Assembly: GCF_000332355.1 (NCBI RefSeq)
Contig: NZ_KB235958.1
Location: 2,615,065 to 2,654,396 of the forward strand
Reading direction: 5' to 3'
Origin: Baaleninema simplex PCC 7105
GTDB taxonomy: Bacteria > Cyanobacteriota > Cyanobacteriia > Cyanobacteriales > Geitlerinemataceae
Length of the DNA: 39,332 bases
The notes beneath the pieces are model-generated. The model had not been told where the DNA came from, searched no databases, and saw only the letters and a program-made list of their open reading frames with translations. Below, piece after piece: positions 7,947-15,803 of the stretch. Numbering within the stretch: the stretch's first letter is position 1; the number at the start of each line of letters is the position of its first letter. The translations under genes and the position numbers were made by a program.

Positions 7947-8534
7947 TTATCGATCGTCGAGTAGAGATTTATTCAGACTTGCCGGATCTTCTTTCGTCCA
8001 GTCTTCGGTCGGTTCTGGCAGTAGCGGCGTCGGCATAAACTCTCGAAGATCGGTGGTTAACAGCCGTTTTGCCGCTCGAAGGAGTTTTATGAATCGGTTG
8101 CCGACGGATAAAATATTGCTATCTTCACGAACGTCTTCGTAAACTGATTCAAATTCTTCAATGAGTCGTGTGGTTGCTTTCAGTCGAGCTGTCAGTGTAT
8201 CGACTTCTTTTTCAAGACGATGACTGTGTTCTTGTAAGTCAGATTTTTTATCAGTATTATATCGCAACGACTCTTGTAATTTTTGTCGTTCTTGCTGGAC
8301 GATATCTAAAGCTCGGACTGTTTTTTGAAGGTTAACGTTTAAGATTTTTAATCTGTCTTTAGATTCGACTTGACGTCGGACTAATTGTCCTCGACTCAAA
8401 ACTAAACTTTTATACTCTGTTCTTAGGTTTAAATAATGGGTTTCGAGTTCTTCTCGACTGAGTTTTTCAGTATGTTTAGGAAACGATCGCACGCTGGGAT
8501 ATTCTCGATAACCCGACAGTTTTAAATCAGACAT
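7947..8534 (-). CDS. Coiled-coil protein of unknown function (first of pair)
   Basis: The ATG at 8534 gives 195 residues (MSDLKLSGYREYP...); a TTG at 8546 would add four. Residues ~25-150 are nearly continuous coiled coil with Glu/Lys/Leu heptads, for example VDTLTARLKATTRLIEEFES. A compact helical tail follows (NRFIKLLRAAKRLLTTDL) and then an acidic/proline-rich end. There is no signal peptide, membrane segment or catalytic motif. Pairing with the downstream coiled-coil gene suggests a structural or scaffolding complex. Base composition is more AT-rich than in the nearby peptidase genes. The family is unknown to me. Confidence 0.65.
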   Translation of the reverse strand: MSDLKLSGYREYPSVRSFPKHTEKLSREELETHYLNLRTEYKSLVLSRGQLVRRQVESKDRLKILNVNLQKTVRALDIVQQERQKLQESLRYNTDKKSDLQEHSHRLEKEVDTLTARLKATTRLIEEFESVYEDVREDSNILSVGNRFIKLLRAAKRLLTTDLREFMPTPLLPEPTEDWTKEDPASLNKSLLDDR

Positions 8535-8621
8535 ACGACATTGCAACGGAGTTTTAGAGTTTCCATTGCCTCATAACACGACAATTCGATATAGAGCAGT
8601 CCCCAATGAGTCGTCAAAAAT

Positions 8622-8703
8622 TAAAACACCAAAAAAAATCCGATTTTCTGTTCCCTATTCTCTGTTCCCGATTTTGTTACACAACTGATTTAGGGTTGCT
8701 ATA
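8622..8703 (+). repeat. Dispersed repeat, copy 1 (second copy 15382-15476)
   Basis: The last 33 bases (8671-8703) are identical to 15444-15476 and include ACACAACTGATTTAGGGTTG. The upstream part, AAAACACC then A-rich, then a CCCTGTTCCC-like CT tract, is also shared but has diverged in length. Both copies lie upstream of minus-strand genes of unknown function. Confidence 0.7.
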
Positions 8704-8898
8704 GACAATTATTGTTTAGTTTAAATTATCCTGCGATCGCACTGCGTCCGTCAAGATTGCGTCACGATTGTTAACGCACTCCTCGATCGCGGTCGAGCAA
8801 CGATCGATACGATTCGATCGAGAGGCATCTCAACCCTTTCAATCGATCGAAAACGAGCTTTCGTACTCGATCGCGCTGCTATTGGGTTTCGCGATCGC

Positions 8899-8935
8899 TC
8901 ACCCCAAACTTATATTTTTACCCAAGTTGAGATGC
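8899..8935 (+). repeat. Dispersed repeat, diverged copy of CACCCCA element
   Basis: It reads CACCCCAAACTTATATTTTT and continues to GAGATG. It matches 14644-14678 with a few substitutions, and 268-308 in inverted orientation. Confidence 0.55.
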
Positions 8936-8964
8936 TCCCTTTTCGTTGCCGCGATCGCACCGAT

Positions 8965-10257
8965 TTAACAGACCGCCGAGGGTAAAATACCGCCGATGGC
9001 AGATGCCGGGCCGACGACACAAATATACGGTTCGATAAAATAGCGACTGGCAACGCGACGAGCTGTTTCTGCTGTCACCGCAGCGATCGCTTCGGGAAAC
9101 TGTTCGTCAAACTCGATGCCCAACCCGATAGTTTCGTACCATCCTAACACTTGTGCGATTTGGGAATTGGTTTGTTTCCCGAGAGCGTACTGTCCGAGTA
9201 ATTTATTTTTCGCCGTCTGTAGCTCTTCCTCCGTCAGCAACAACGCCGTCAGCCGTTCGACTTCCACGCGCAATCCCTCGATCGCTACCGCCGTATTTTG
9301 AGGTGCAGTCCCCATATACACGACAAATTGAGACGTGTCGATGCGCGTCGGATAAAACGCCGAGACATCATAGGCCAAACCGCGTTTTTCTCGCAGTTCC
9401 ACGAACAAACGACTCGATAAACCGTTTCCGAGATAAGTATTGAGCAGTTTCAGCGTGGCGTATTCTGAAGACACCCGCTCGTCGGATTTCGCGAGGACAG
9501 ACGGGACGAGATACCCCAGCATCACGATCGATTGTTGGGTATCTTGCGGCAATCCCGTAATTTGCGGACGGGAAGTAATCGGAGCTAAATCTAACGCTGG
9601 AATGGGATTGTCAGGAATTTCCCAATCGCCGAAGGTTCTTTCGATCGCCGCCACCGCTGCTTCTAAATCCCAACATCCCGCGAGGCTGACGACGAGGTTG
9701 TCGGGACGAAAGTACGTACGGTGAAACTGAAGTAAATCGGCTCGCGTCAAACTGGCGACGGTGGCTTCGGTTCCCAAGGTCGATCGCGCGTAAGGTCGAT
9801 CGCCGTACATCGCTTCTCGCAGGCGGGAAAACGCCATCGAAAACGGTTGTTCTTTTTGCGATCGAATCGCTTGTAACGTCGATCGCTGTTCGAGTTCGAC
9901 TTCAGCTTCGGGAAACGAGGGCGATCGCAGCAGTTGTCCGGCCAGAGACAAGACGTCTTCAAAGTCTGCCGAGACCGTTTTCAAACTCATCAAAAAATAA
10001 TCGCTGGTGGTTTCAGCCCCCAAACTCGCCCCCACCGATTCGACGCGTTCGGCAATTTCCATCGACGACAGCCCGTCCGTTCCTTTCGTCATCACGGCGG
10101 CTAACAGGTGGGAAATCCCCGCGCGATCGGGACGTTCGCAACGACTGCCCGCTTTGACGAACAGACGAGCCGTCATAATATCGGCTGTTGGGTTCTCGAC
10201 AGCCACGACAACGATACCGTTTTTGAGAACGACGCGATGGGCGATCCGTTGGGTCAT
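8965..10257 (-). CDS. M16 family peptidase-like protein, non-catalytic subunit
   Basis: A 430-residue protein with the two-lobed M16B fold: an N-terminal M16 domain and a C-terminal domain with ...RGLAYDVSAFYPT. At the zinc site, where active members have HxxEH, it reads GISHLLAAVMTKGT (His50, then Ala-Ala), so the glutamate base and second histidine ligand are missing. The C-terminal lobe keeps the family's substrate-binding R...Y pattern. It lies 196 bp downstream of a catalytic M16 gene on the same strand. The arrangement matches known active/inactive M16B heterodimers and mitochondrial processing peptidase. It probably assists peptide binding in the periplasm or cytosol; no signal peptide is seen. 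Confidence 0.88.
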   Translation of the reverse strand: MTQRIAHRVVLKNGIVVVAVENPTADIMTARLFVKAGSRCERPDRAGISHLLAAVMTKGTDGLSSMEIAERVESVGASLGAETTSDYFLMSLKTVSADFEDVLSLAGQLLRSPSFPEAEVELEQRSTLQAIRSQKEQPFSMAFSRLREAMYGDRPYARSTLGTEATVASLTRADLLQFHRTYFRPDNLVVSLAGCWDLEAAVAAIERTFGDWEIPDNPIPALDLAPITSRPQITGLPQDTQQSIVMLGYLVPSVLAKSDERVSSEYATLKLLNTYLGNGLSSRLFVELREKRGLAYDVSAFYPTRIDTSQFVVYMGTAPQNTAVAIEGLRVEVERLTALLLTEEELQTAKNKLLGQYALGKQTNSQIAQVLGWYETIGLGIEFDEQFPEAIAAVTAETARRVASRYFIEPYICVVGPASAIGGILPSAVC

Positions 10258-10453
10258 TGAGTTGCGCTCCGGTCAGGTGTAGTGAAGAGGTTAGAGTGAA
10301 GAGTCGAGAGTGAAGAGCAAGGCGAGGCTGCGACGCTGGCGTTGACGGATCTTCTGTTGAAAATACAGGAAGATTCCTGCCTCACGAACCGACGCCTCGA
10401 GACAATGGGCCGGGGAAAATGGGGCATCGAGCTGGCGAACTGCCCTCAATACG
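10258..10453. other. Spacer between the two M16 genes
   Basis: A 196-bp spacer with a short imperfect repeat of GAGTGAAGAG (10291-10322). No gene is supported. The spacer is long for two subunits of one complex, so a separate promoter for the second gene is possible. Confidence 0.3.
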
Positions 10454-11749
10454 TTACCATTCATCGCCGATGGCAACCGTGGCCACGTACCGATCGATCG
10501 TGAGGTATTGACGGGCGAGTTGACGTAAGGTTTCGGCGTCGAAGACTTGAATGCAATCGGGATATTTCACAGCAATTTCCGCTTGGGTCAGGGTTTGATA
10601 GTAGCCGTACAACCCAGCCAGTTGAGCGGGGGTTTCCGTTGAAAAGGCGTAGTCGTTTCGCAGTTGGCGTTTGGCGCGATCGAGTTCGGCTTCGGGAACG
10701 AGTTCGACGTGTAGTTGGTGGAGGCGATCGACGATCGTCCGTTCGACCACCTCGAGATACGCCGGATCGAGCCAGGCACTAATGGTAAACAGGCTCGAAT
10801 CTCGTTGTAGGGAAAAGTAACTCGTAATGCCTTGAACCCACTGGCGTCGCTCTCGCAGTTCTCGGACTAGCCGCGACGCTCGCCCGGCAGCCAAAACCAC
10901 CGAAAGCAAATCTAACCCGTAGGCGTCGGAAAGGCGATCGATACCCGGTCCGACCCACGCCAAGTTCAGCCGTGCCATTTCCAGTCGCGGCAACCGTAAC
11001 TCGCGGCGTCGCACGTTTAATAAGGGAGGTTCGGCTTCGATGCGGGCGTTGGGACAGTTCGTCGGAGTGGGGAAGTTCTGAAAACACTCGTCGACGCGAT
11101 CGAGAGCTTCGGCTTCGGAAACGCCACCGACCACAACGACCGTCATTTTATCCGGTTGGTAGTGGAAGCTGTGGAAGTTCCGCATCTCCTCGGGCGATCG
11201 TGCCATCAAGCTCTCTTCGGTTCCCAACACCGGACGACGATAAGGATGGCTTCGATAGAGTTCCTCCATCGTCGCCTCGAACAGTAAATCGTCGGGATTG
11301 TCGTAGCTTTGCAAAATCTCTTCGAGAACCACTTCCCGCTCTCGGCCGAACTCCTCCTCGGGAATCGCAGCCCGTAGCAGCAGTTCCGCTAGGTGAGGTA
11401 ACGTTTCGTGGAAATGCGTCGCGGCCGTAGTGATGAAGAAATGGGCGTAATCGTGACTGGTGGCAGCATTGGTCACGCCGCCACAGCTTTCGATCGCGCG
11501 ATCGAACGACCCCGGTGCCAGGCGTGCTGTCCCCTTAAATACCATGTGTTCGAGAAAATGCGCCATCCCCGACCACTCGTCCGGCTCGCTGGCCGCCCCT
11601 GCCCGAACCCAAACATCTGTAACGACGACCGGACTGGTCGAAACCTGTTGGTACACGACGGTCAAACCGTCGTCCCGTTGAAAGATACGGGCGGGACAAT
11701 TGGGCTGAGTGGGAACGCGGAGCAAGTGGGACTTTTTAATTTGGGGCAT
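10454..11749 (-). CDS. M16 family zinc metallopeptidase, catalytic subunit
   Basis: A 431-residue M16B peptidase. The inverted zinc motif HFLEH is at residues 64-68 (SGMAHFLEHMVFKGT), and the third metal ligand is a glutamate in REREVVLEEI, about residues 143-144. The second lobe contains RASRLVRELRERRQWV, the usual substrate-binding region. The length is typical. Activity is expected to be degradation or processing of short peptides. The protein is not obviously secreted. It is transcribed leftward and is followed by the non-catalytic paralogue at 8965-10257. Confidence 0.93.
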   Translation of the reverse strand: MPQIKKSHLLRVPTQPNCPARIFQRDDGLTVVYQQVSTSPVVVTDVWVRAGAASEPDEWSGMAHFLEHMVFKGTARLAPGSFDRAIESCGGVTNAATSHDYAHFFITTAATHFHETLPHLAELLLRAAIPEEEFGREREVVLEEILQSYDNPDDLLFEATMEELYRSHPYRRPVLGTEESLMARSPEEMRNFHSFHYQPDKMTVVVVGGVSEAEALDRVDECFQNFPTPTNCPNARIEAEPPLLNVRRRELRLPRLEMARLNLAWVGPGIDRLSDAYGLDLLSVVLAAGRASRLVRELRERRQWVQGITSYFSLQRDSSLFTISAWLDPAYLEVVERTIVDRLHQLHVELVPEAELDRAKRQLRNDYAFSTETPAQLAGLYGYYQTLTQAEIAVKYPDCIQVFDAETLRQLARQYLTIDRYVATVAIGDEW

Positions 11750-12021
11750 GAGGATTCATACTTTCCATCAAAGCGCGCGCCGGAAAAACGGGAATCGCGA
11801 TTTCCAACGGCAAACGAACCGACTCTGATGCTCGAGGGACGACTGTTTCCTGTAGCGAGCAGGTAACGCCCGACCTCTCAATTGGTCGTTGTCAATGGGT
11901 AATTGCCCGAGTCGGTCGGCGTTTTTTTCCAGCCTAGCGCCTTTGTTACCTCACATTGGACAATTTTGCTACAAACGATCGATTTCTTTACACGATCGCC
12001 GTCCGTCACTCGAGTTGACGA

Positions 12022-12687
12022 TTATAGGTTGTCCAGACAGTATTTAGCTCGCTCGGCCACCTGAGCGTCCGAATCTTTGGCTAGTTTTTCTAACGTCGGA
12101 CGCACGGCATCGCCGCCGATATGTCCTAACGCTTGGGCGACGCGCAGTCGAGTTTGGGGTTCTGGGTGGTTGACAAAGGGTTCGATCCAGGGAATCGCTT
12201 TCGGATCGCCAATTTCCCCTAACGCGCTGATGGCGGTGGTTTGCACGATCTCGGTTGGGTGTCCGACAGCTTCTTCGAGGAGTTCGAGCGCCCGAGGTTC
12301 GCCGAGTTCGGACAACGCCGCCACGACGCTCATTTGAACGATCCAATCGTCCGTACTGCGATAGAGCTTCACCAAATCGTCGTAAGCTTCTTTAAGTTGC
12401 AAGGCGCCCAAGGAATCGGCGGCGGCAGCTTTTACGTCCATTTCTGGGTCGTTGTACAGTCGCAAGCGCAACAGGTCTAATGACAGTGGTAAGTCTTGAC
12501 GTCCCAACGAGGCCATTTTACTGGTGGCGGTATAGCGAACCCGTGGATTTTCATCGTTGAGGGCGGGTTTGACGTACTCGAACGCCACCGCCGGATCGAT
12601 GCGATCGAGCTGGTTGAGACCCCGCAGGCGATCGCCGTAATCTTCAGATTCAACGAGTTGTTTGACAGATTCTGGTGTAATACTCAT
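12022..12687 (-). CDS. nblB: HEAT-repeat protein, NblB-type phycobilisome degradation protein
   Basis: A 221-residue protein of five or so HEAT repeats (for example ENPRVRYTATSKMASLG, TEIVQTTAISALGEIGDPKA, PQTRLRVAQALGHIGGDA). Length, the MSITPESVKQLVESEDYGDR opening and the LRGLNQLDRIDP segment match cyanobacterial NblB proteins. These are related to the CpcE/CpcF bilin lyases and act on chromophores during phycobilisome breakdown. The symbol rests on resemblance only; generic HEAT-repeat lyase-like proteins are close relatives. No neighbouring phycobilisome genes support the assignment. Confidence 0.7.
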   Translation of the reverse strand: MSITPESVKQLVESEDYGDRLRGLNQLDRIDPAVAFEYVKPALNDENPRVRYTATSKMASLGRQDLPLSLDLLRLRLYNDPEMDVKAAAADSLGALQLKEAYDDLVKLYRSTDDWIVQMSVVAALSELGEPRALELLEEAVGHPTEIVQTTAISALGEIGDPKAIPWIEPFVNHPEPQTRLRVAQALGHIGGDAVRPTLEKLAKDSDAQVAERAKYCLDNL

Positions 12688-13151
12688 TTTGAAAATTCAG
12701 TTTTGAGTCAAGGACAGTTATCAAAAAATATCAAAACTTCCGGGAACTCGCGTTGTTCGAGTCACGAGAAACTGTAAGAGATTTAAACAGTCGGTCAGCA
12801 ATGTTGTTTGAAAAAGGTCGATCTAAAAACAGTCACCATCGCGTGGGCGATCGAGTGTTCGGACTTTGAAATCGAGGCCGGTTTACACTCCAAGAGAAAG
12901 AGAACTCGAAGGCAAACAGAGCTTCGATTTAACTGCAATCCGAACGAGGTTTTGACGGGGGCAGCCAGCCGAGTTTTTCGACATTGCGAACGAACCAGAC
13001 TGACTCACCAAACCTCTTGACGACCGGACTTCCACAACGAAGGAAACTGCGAGCGCGATCCTCTTCCCAACGAGGAACGATGCGTAAGTTCGATCGGTGT
13101 TAGGGCGGTTTGAAAGCGAGAACGCAAAGGTTCGAGCGTTCGAGCGAACCT
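12688..13151. other. Intergenic region, nothing convincing
   Basis: 464 bases between nblB and the CBS gene, both read leftward. Only an open frame at 12808-13020 is present; its composition (VDLKTVTIAWAIECSDFE...) and lack of a ribosome binding site do not support a gene. No strong hairpin or promoter was noticed. Confidence 0.4.
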
Positions 13152-13628
13152 CTAAGATTCGCTGTCGTGGCTAGCCGCCATCGCCCGAACGATATCGCCC
13201 CGCGTCAAAATACCGACGACTTTTTTCGAGTCGTCTAGTACGGGAAGACGGTGAACTTTTTTCTCGTGCATCAGTCGGGCAGCGTCCTGTAACGGACAGT
13301 CTGGCGTCGTCGTTACGATATGCTGGGTCGTCATGACTTCCCCGACGGTTTGACCCAACACTTTATGCAATTCTTTTTCGTACCGTTTGGGGTTTTCCAA
13401 AAAAATTACACTGTCGAGAATCGTAATATAAGGAGGAGGCGTCGCTCCCGTTTCGCGCCACATTAAATCCGTTTCCGACAGAATCCCGACGAGTTTACCC
13501 GTCTCGTCTACGGTCGGCAGGCCGCTAATATGGCGTTCGGCGATAATCTGAATGGCCTCTTGAATCGGCGTATCCGGTCGGACGAGAATCGGATCGCGAC
13601 TCATCACGTCAGCAACGGTTTTGACCAT
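13152..13628 (-). CDS. CBS-pair domain protein
   Basis: 158 residues consisting of two CBS motifs (about 5-62 and 95-152) joined by a linker that carries YITILDSVIFLENPKRYEKE. Typical CBS signatures are visible: TVADVMSRDPILV...HISGLPTVDETGKLVGILSETDL, then VGEVMTTQHIVTTTPDC...VHRLPVLDDSKKVVGILTRGDI. CBS pairs bind adenosine nucleotides and regulate partner enzymes. Stand-alone cyanobacterial members of this length are common and may modulate thioredoxin or metabolic enzymes. It is divergent from the ferredoxin gene at 13780, with 151 bp between. Confidence 0.9.
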   Translation of the reverse strand: MVKTVADVMSRDPILVRPDTPIQEAIQIIAERHISGLPTVDETGKLVGILSETDLMWRETGATPPPYITILDSVIFLENPKRYEKELHKVLGQTVGEVMTTQHIVTTTPDCPLQDAARLMHEKKVHRLPVLDDSKKVVGILTRGDIVRAMAASHDSES

Positions 13629-13779
13629 AATTTCCAGTGTCGTTTCGTATCTGGTGTCTGTTGCCTATCATACCGTTCGACGCCCCGCGCGTTTGTAAAA
13701 AATCCAGAACGGCGCGATCGCTGCGACTCGAGCTGGAGTCGTTAACATAGAACTTGTAATCCAGCGTCTCGATCGCGTC

Positions 13780-14103
13780 ATGGCAAACTGTCCGACTTCC
13801 AACTCGTCCAACGCTCCCGAGGCATCTCGTATTTTCGTGTGTCAGAACCGCTCTTGTGCCAACAACGGTTCGGCACAAACCCTACAAGCGTTCCGCGAGG
13901 CGAATTTGGACGGGATCGAAATTGAAGGATGCGACTGTCTCGGACAGTGCAGTTCCGGGCCGACGGTGCGCGTGGCCGCCGACGAAACCTGGTACTGTCA
14001 GGTCAAACCTGAAGATGTCCCTCGCATCGTCGAACAGCACGTTCGAGGCGGACGACCGGTTGAAGATAAGCTCAATCCTCGCATTCACCTTCGCATCGGT
14101 TGA
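13780..14103 (+). CDS. (2Fe-2S) ferredoxin, thioredoxin-like fold
   Basis: A 107-residue protein with IFVCQNRSCANNGS near the start (Cys21, Cys26) and GCDCLGQCSSGPTV later (Cys51, Cys53, Cys57). This is the cysteine pattern of thioredoxin-like [2Fe-2S] ferredoxins, relatives of the NuoE C-terminal domain. The final residues (NPRIHLRIG) are unremarkable. It is probably a cytosolic electron carrier with an unknown partner. It starts at ATG 13780 and is divergently arranged with the CBS gene. Confidence 0.85.
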   Translation: MANCPTSNSSNAPEASRIFVCQNRSCANNGSAQTLQAFREANLDGIEIEGCDCLGQCSSGPTVRVAADETWYCQVKPEDVPRIVEQHVRGGRPVEDKLNPRIHLRIG

Positions 14104-14526
14104 ACGGGTTTGATGGCGAAATTTCGATTTCGGAAAGTTCGACTTGTTCGGCGATCGAAACCGAACGGGTCTGTGAAAAATTCTGGCATATATTAAAGGT
14201 AGCGAGACCCCTTGTCAGGATTTTGAGAACTCGTGTTCGATCGCACTTCACTGTCGAGTGTTAGAGAGGTCAGTGCTATGGGCGTTATTCGCCGAAGCCG
14301 CTACGTGTCTTGGAACAGTTTCGATCGCACCCCTTAAGTTGGAAAGAGGCGATCGGTCGCGTGTTTACATCACTTCGCCATCGAGTTACCCAGTTTGGGA
14401 AACGTTTTCGCAAGCAACATTTCGCGTGACGGTTGCCTGCTGCCAAAATTTAAGGCAAATTGATGCGAATGCGATCGATACTCGATCGTACAAAAAGCCA
14501 GGTTTTCGGGTGCATTTCAAAGAGGT

Positions 14527-14556
14527 CTTCACCACAGAGGCACAGAGGACACAGAG
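14527..14556 (+). repeat. Widespread ACCACAGAGGCACAGAGGA-type repeat
   Basis: It reads TTCACCACAGAGGCACAGAG and continues GACACAGAG. This phrase recurs in intergenic DNA of many cyanobacteria and other bacteria. Only one copy is seen in this window. Function unknown. Confidence 0.5.
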
Positions 14557-14643
14557 AGGGATTTGTCTGACTGGGGCAAACCAATGTTTGAGATAGTGTT
14601 TGAGATTCGGATTCTGTATAAATCCTTGATTTAGCTGCGACCC

Positions 14644-14678
14644 ACCCCAGACTTATATTTTTACAAAAGTGAGATGTA
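14644..14678 (+). repeat. Dispersed repeat, best copy of CACCCCA element
   Basis: It reads CACCCCAGACTTATATTTTT, then ACAAAAGTGAGATG. It matches 268-308 (inverted) almost perfectly and 8899-8935 with several changes. Confidence 0.6.
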
Positions 14679-14730
14679 CTCTAGATTTTGAATCAATGTA
14701 AAAAATCGTTTGTCAATTTTACGCCTATTC

Positions 14731-14772
14731 AACGATCGCCCTGAGATATCTTTTCTCTCGAGGGCGATCGTT
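14731..14772. terminator. Strong hairpin, 12-bp perfect stem
   Basis: AACGATCGCCCT (14731-14742) pairs perfectly with AGGGCGATCGTT (14761-14772), and GAGA/TCTC in the loop can extend it. It lies 19 bp past the stop of the leftward gene ending at 14792. The T-run follows it only on the plus strand, so for that gene it is an RNA-end-protecting hairpin rather than a classic terminator. Confidence 0.5.
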
Positions 14773-14791
14773 TTGCAGTCAAGCTTATTTT

Positions 14792-15121
14792 TTAGCTCCG
14801 GCTGGCTTTATATCGAAGTTCGTTAGCCTCGTCTATAGCCTGAAATAGAGCTGATTTGTCTGAATTTGAAATCGACATTTGCGAAGAAAACCAGTCGTGG
14901 AGCAGTCGATCTTCTTCTGCCTCATCTCCATAGTCCATATGCATGAAACGATAGAAGTAAGGAACGTCCCACTCGATATAGTGAATAAATACATCGTAAG
15001 GAGCAACTGTCCAGTCAATTCCCCACACTTGTTGAAGAAGACGGAGAAATATTTTAGCTTCTGGAGGACGATCTTGAGCAATTAAAGCGTCTAATTCTTT
15101 CATCAAGACATCTTTATTCAT
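14792..15121 (-). CDS. Small hypothetical protein
   Basis: A 109-residue acidic, aromatic-rich protein (KIFLRLLQQVWGIDWTVAPY, YIEWDVPYFYRFMHMDYGDE). I recognise no family. The ATG at 15121 is supported by AGGGA seven bases upstream on the minus strand. It has no signal peptide or membrane helix. It is AT-rich compared with the nearby genes and isolated between repeat-rich spacers, which fits an accessory gene. A copy of the 33-bp repeat (15444-15476) lies upstream, as it does for the coiled-coil pair at 7947-8534. Confidence 0.6.
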   Translation of the reverse strand: MNKDVLMKELDALIAQDRPPEAKIFLRLLQQVWGIDWTVAPYDVFIHYIEWDVPYFYRFMHMDYGDEAEEDRLLHDWFSSQMSISNSDKSALFQAIDEANELRYKASRS

Positions 15122-15381
15122 GTTGCAATCCCTGTAAATTCACTGTTATAAGTTTTACTTGCAAGACCGTTATATCATGATTTTTTTAAAGTCGCCACAA
15201 TTTATTATTTCTACAGATTTCAAGATGGGTTGTTGGGTTTGTCCATTTTAATGTAGCAATATAACGAACGACAAATAACAAGCTGATTCCTATAAGCGTT
15301 TAGATTGGCGATCCTACCAGAAATCGCCGAATTCTTTACGGGATAATAGACTCTCAACCATGTAAAAAACAAATCGTAAAA

Positions 15382-15476
15382 TCCTAAAACACCCGAAAAA
15401 ATCTGATTCCCCGTTCCCCGTTCCCGATTCCCTTTTTGTCTCAATTTTGTTACACAACTGATTTAGGGTTGCTATA
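15382..15476 (+). repeat. Dispersed repeat, copy 2 (first copy 8622-8703)
   Basis: Bases 15444-15476 are identical to 8671-8703. The preceding AAAACACCCGAAAAAATCTG and CCCCGTTCCC units match the other copy with length differences. Confidence 0.7.
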
Positions 15477-15634
15477 TCAGACTGATATACAAAACACCGA
15501 AGTTTCATCGACCCCATTTAACAGATCGTTGCGGAAATTCCGGTATCGAGTGTGTATTGTTAAGTATTGCCAGATCGCCTATCGAACACTTTGCTCAAGC
15601 TCGATAACGTAGTCTGCCAAGAGCTAAGCCTGAT

Positions 15635-15770
15635 TAACTGTCGGGCTTTTTCAAGCCCGCACCATAACCGGAACGGGTCGGCGTCGGGTGGTTGACTGAA
15701 ACTTTCGTAAGACGGGTGCGTCTAGAAACATGAACGGCTGTGGTTTTCACAGCTTGGGTTAACGTATGAA
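15635..15770 (+). mobile_element. Possible right-end remnant of a tnpB (IS200/IS605-type) element
   Basis: Two compact hairpins occur: GGGCTT-TTTC-AAGCCC (about 15644-15659) and GCTGTG (15737-15742) with CACAGC (15748-15753). Between them lies the phrase GGTGCGTCTAGAAACATGAA. I associate this phrase, from memory, with the 3' end (guide-RNA scaffold) of cyanobacterial tnpB elements. No tnpB coding sequence precedes it, so it would be a solo end. The assignment is inference. Confidence 0.3.
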
Positions 15771-15803
15771 TAGTTGATAACTCACCAAAACTCTTCACAG
15801 CAG

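Larger units (their letters stand above)
8535..8964. other. Repeat-rich intergenic region
   Basis: No gene is supported; an open frame at 8768-8968 is HIP1-rich spacer without a ribosome binding site. The region holds two dispersed repeats (8622-8703 and 8899-8935), both with other copies in this window. Promoter elements for the coiled-coil operon should lie in 8535-8620. Confidence 0.5.
14104..14791. other. Long intergenic region with repeats
   Basis: 688 bases without a convincing gene. A 19-codon frame at 14278-14337 (MGVIRRSRYVSWNSF...) has an AGAGGT element 9-14 bases upstream but cannot be assigned. The open frame at 14258-14596 runs through a known type of dispersed repeat and is rejected. 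Repeats lie at 14527-14556 and 14644-14678, and a hairpin lies at 14731-14772. Confidence 0.4.
15122..15803. other. Repeat and mobile-element debris
   Basis: No gene is supported before the ATG at 15804. The interval contains the second copy of the 33-bp repeat (15382-15476) and, at 15635-15770, sequence resembling the right end of a tnpB-type element. Confidence 0.5.

Noticed and set aside
8768-8968. 66-codon plus-strand frame before the M16 genes
   Set aside because: It consists of HIP1-dense spacer and a dispersed repeat.
12808-13020. 70-codon plus-strand frame in the nblB-CBS gap
   Set aside because: No ribosome binding site, no family, and unusual composition.
14258-14596. 112-codon frame starting with GTG
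   Set aside because: It crosses the widespread ACCACAGAGGCACAGAGG repeat and has no protein-family features.
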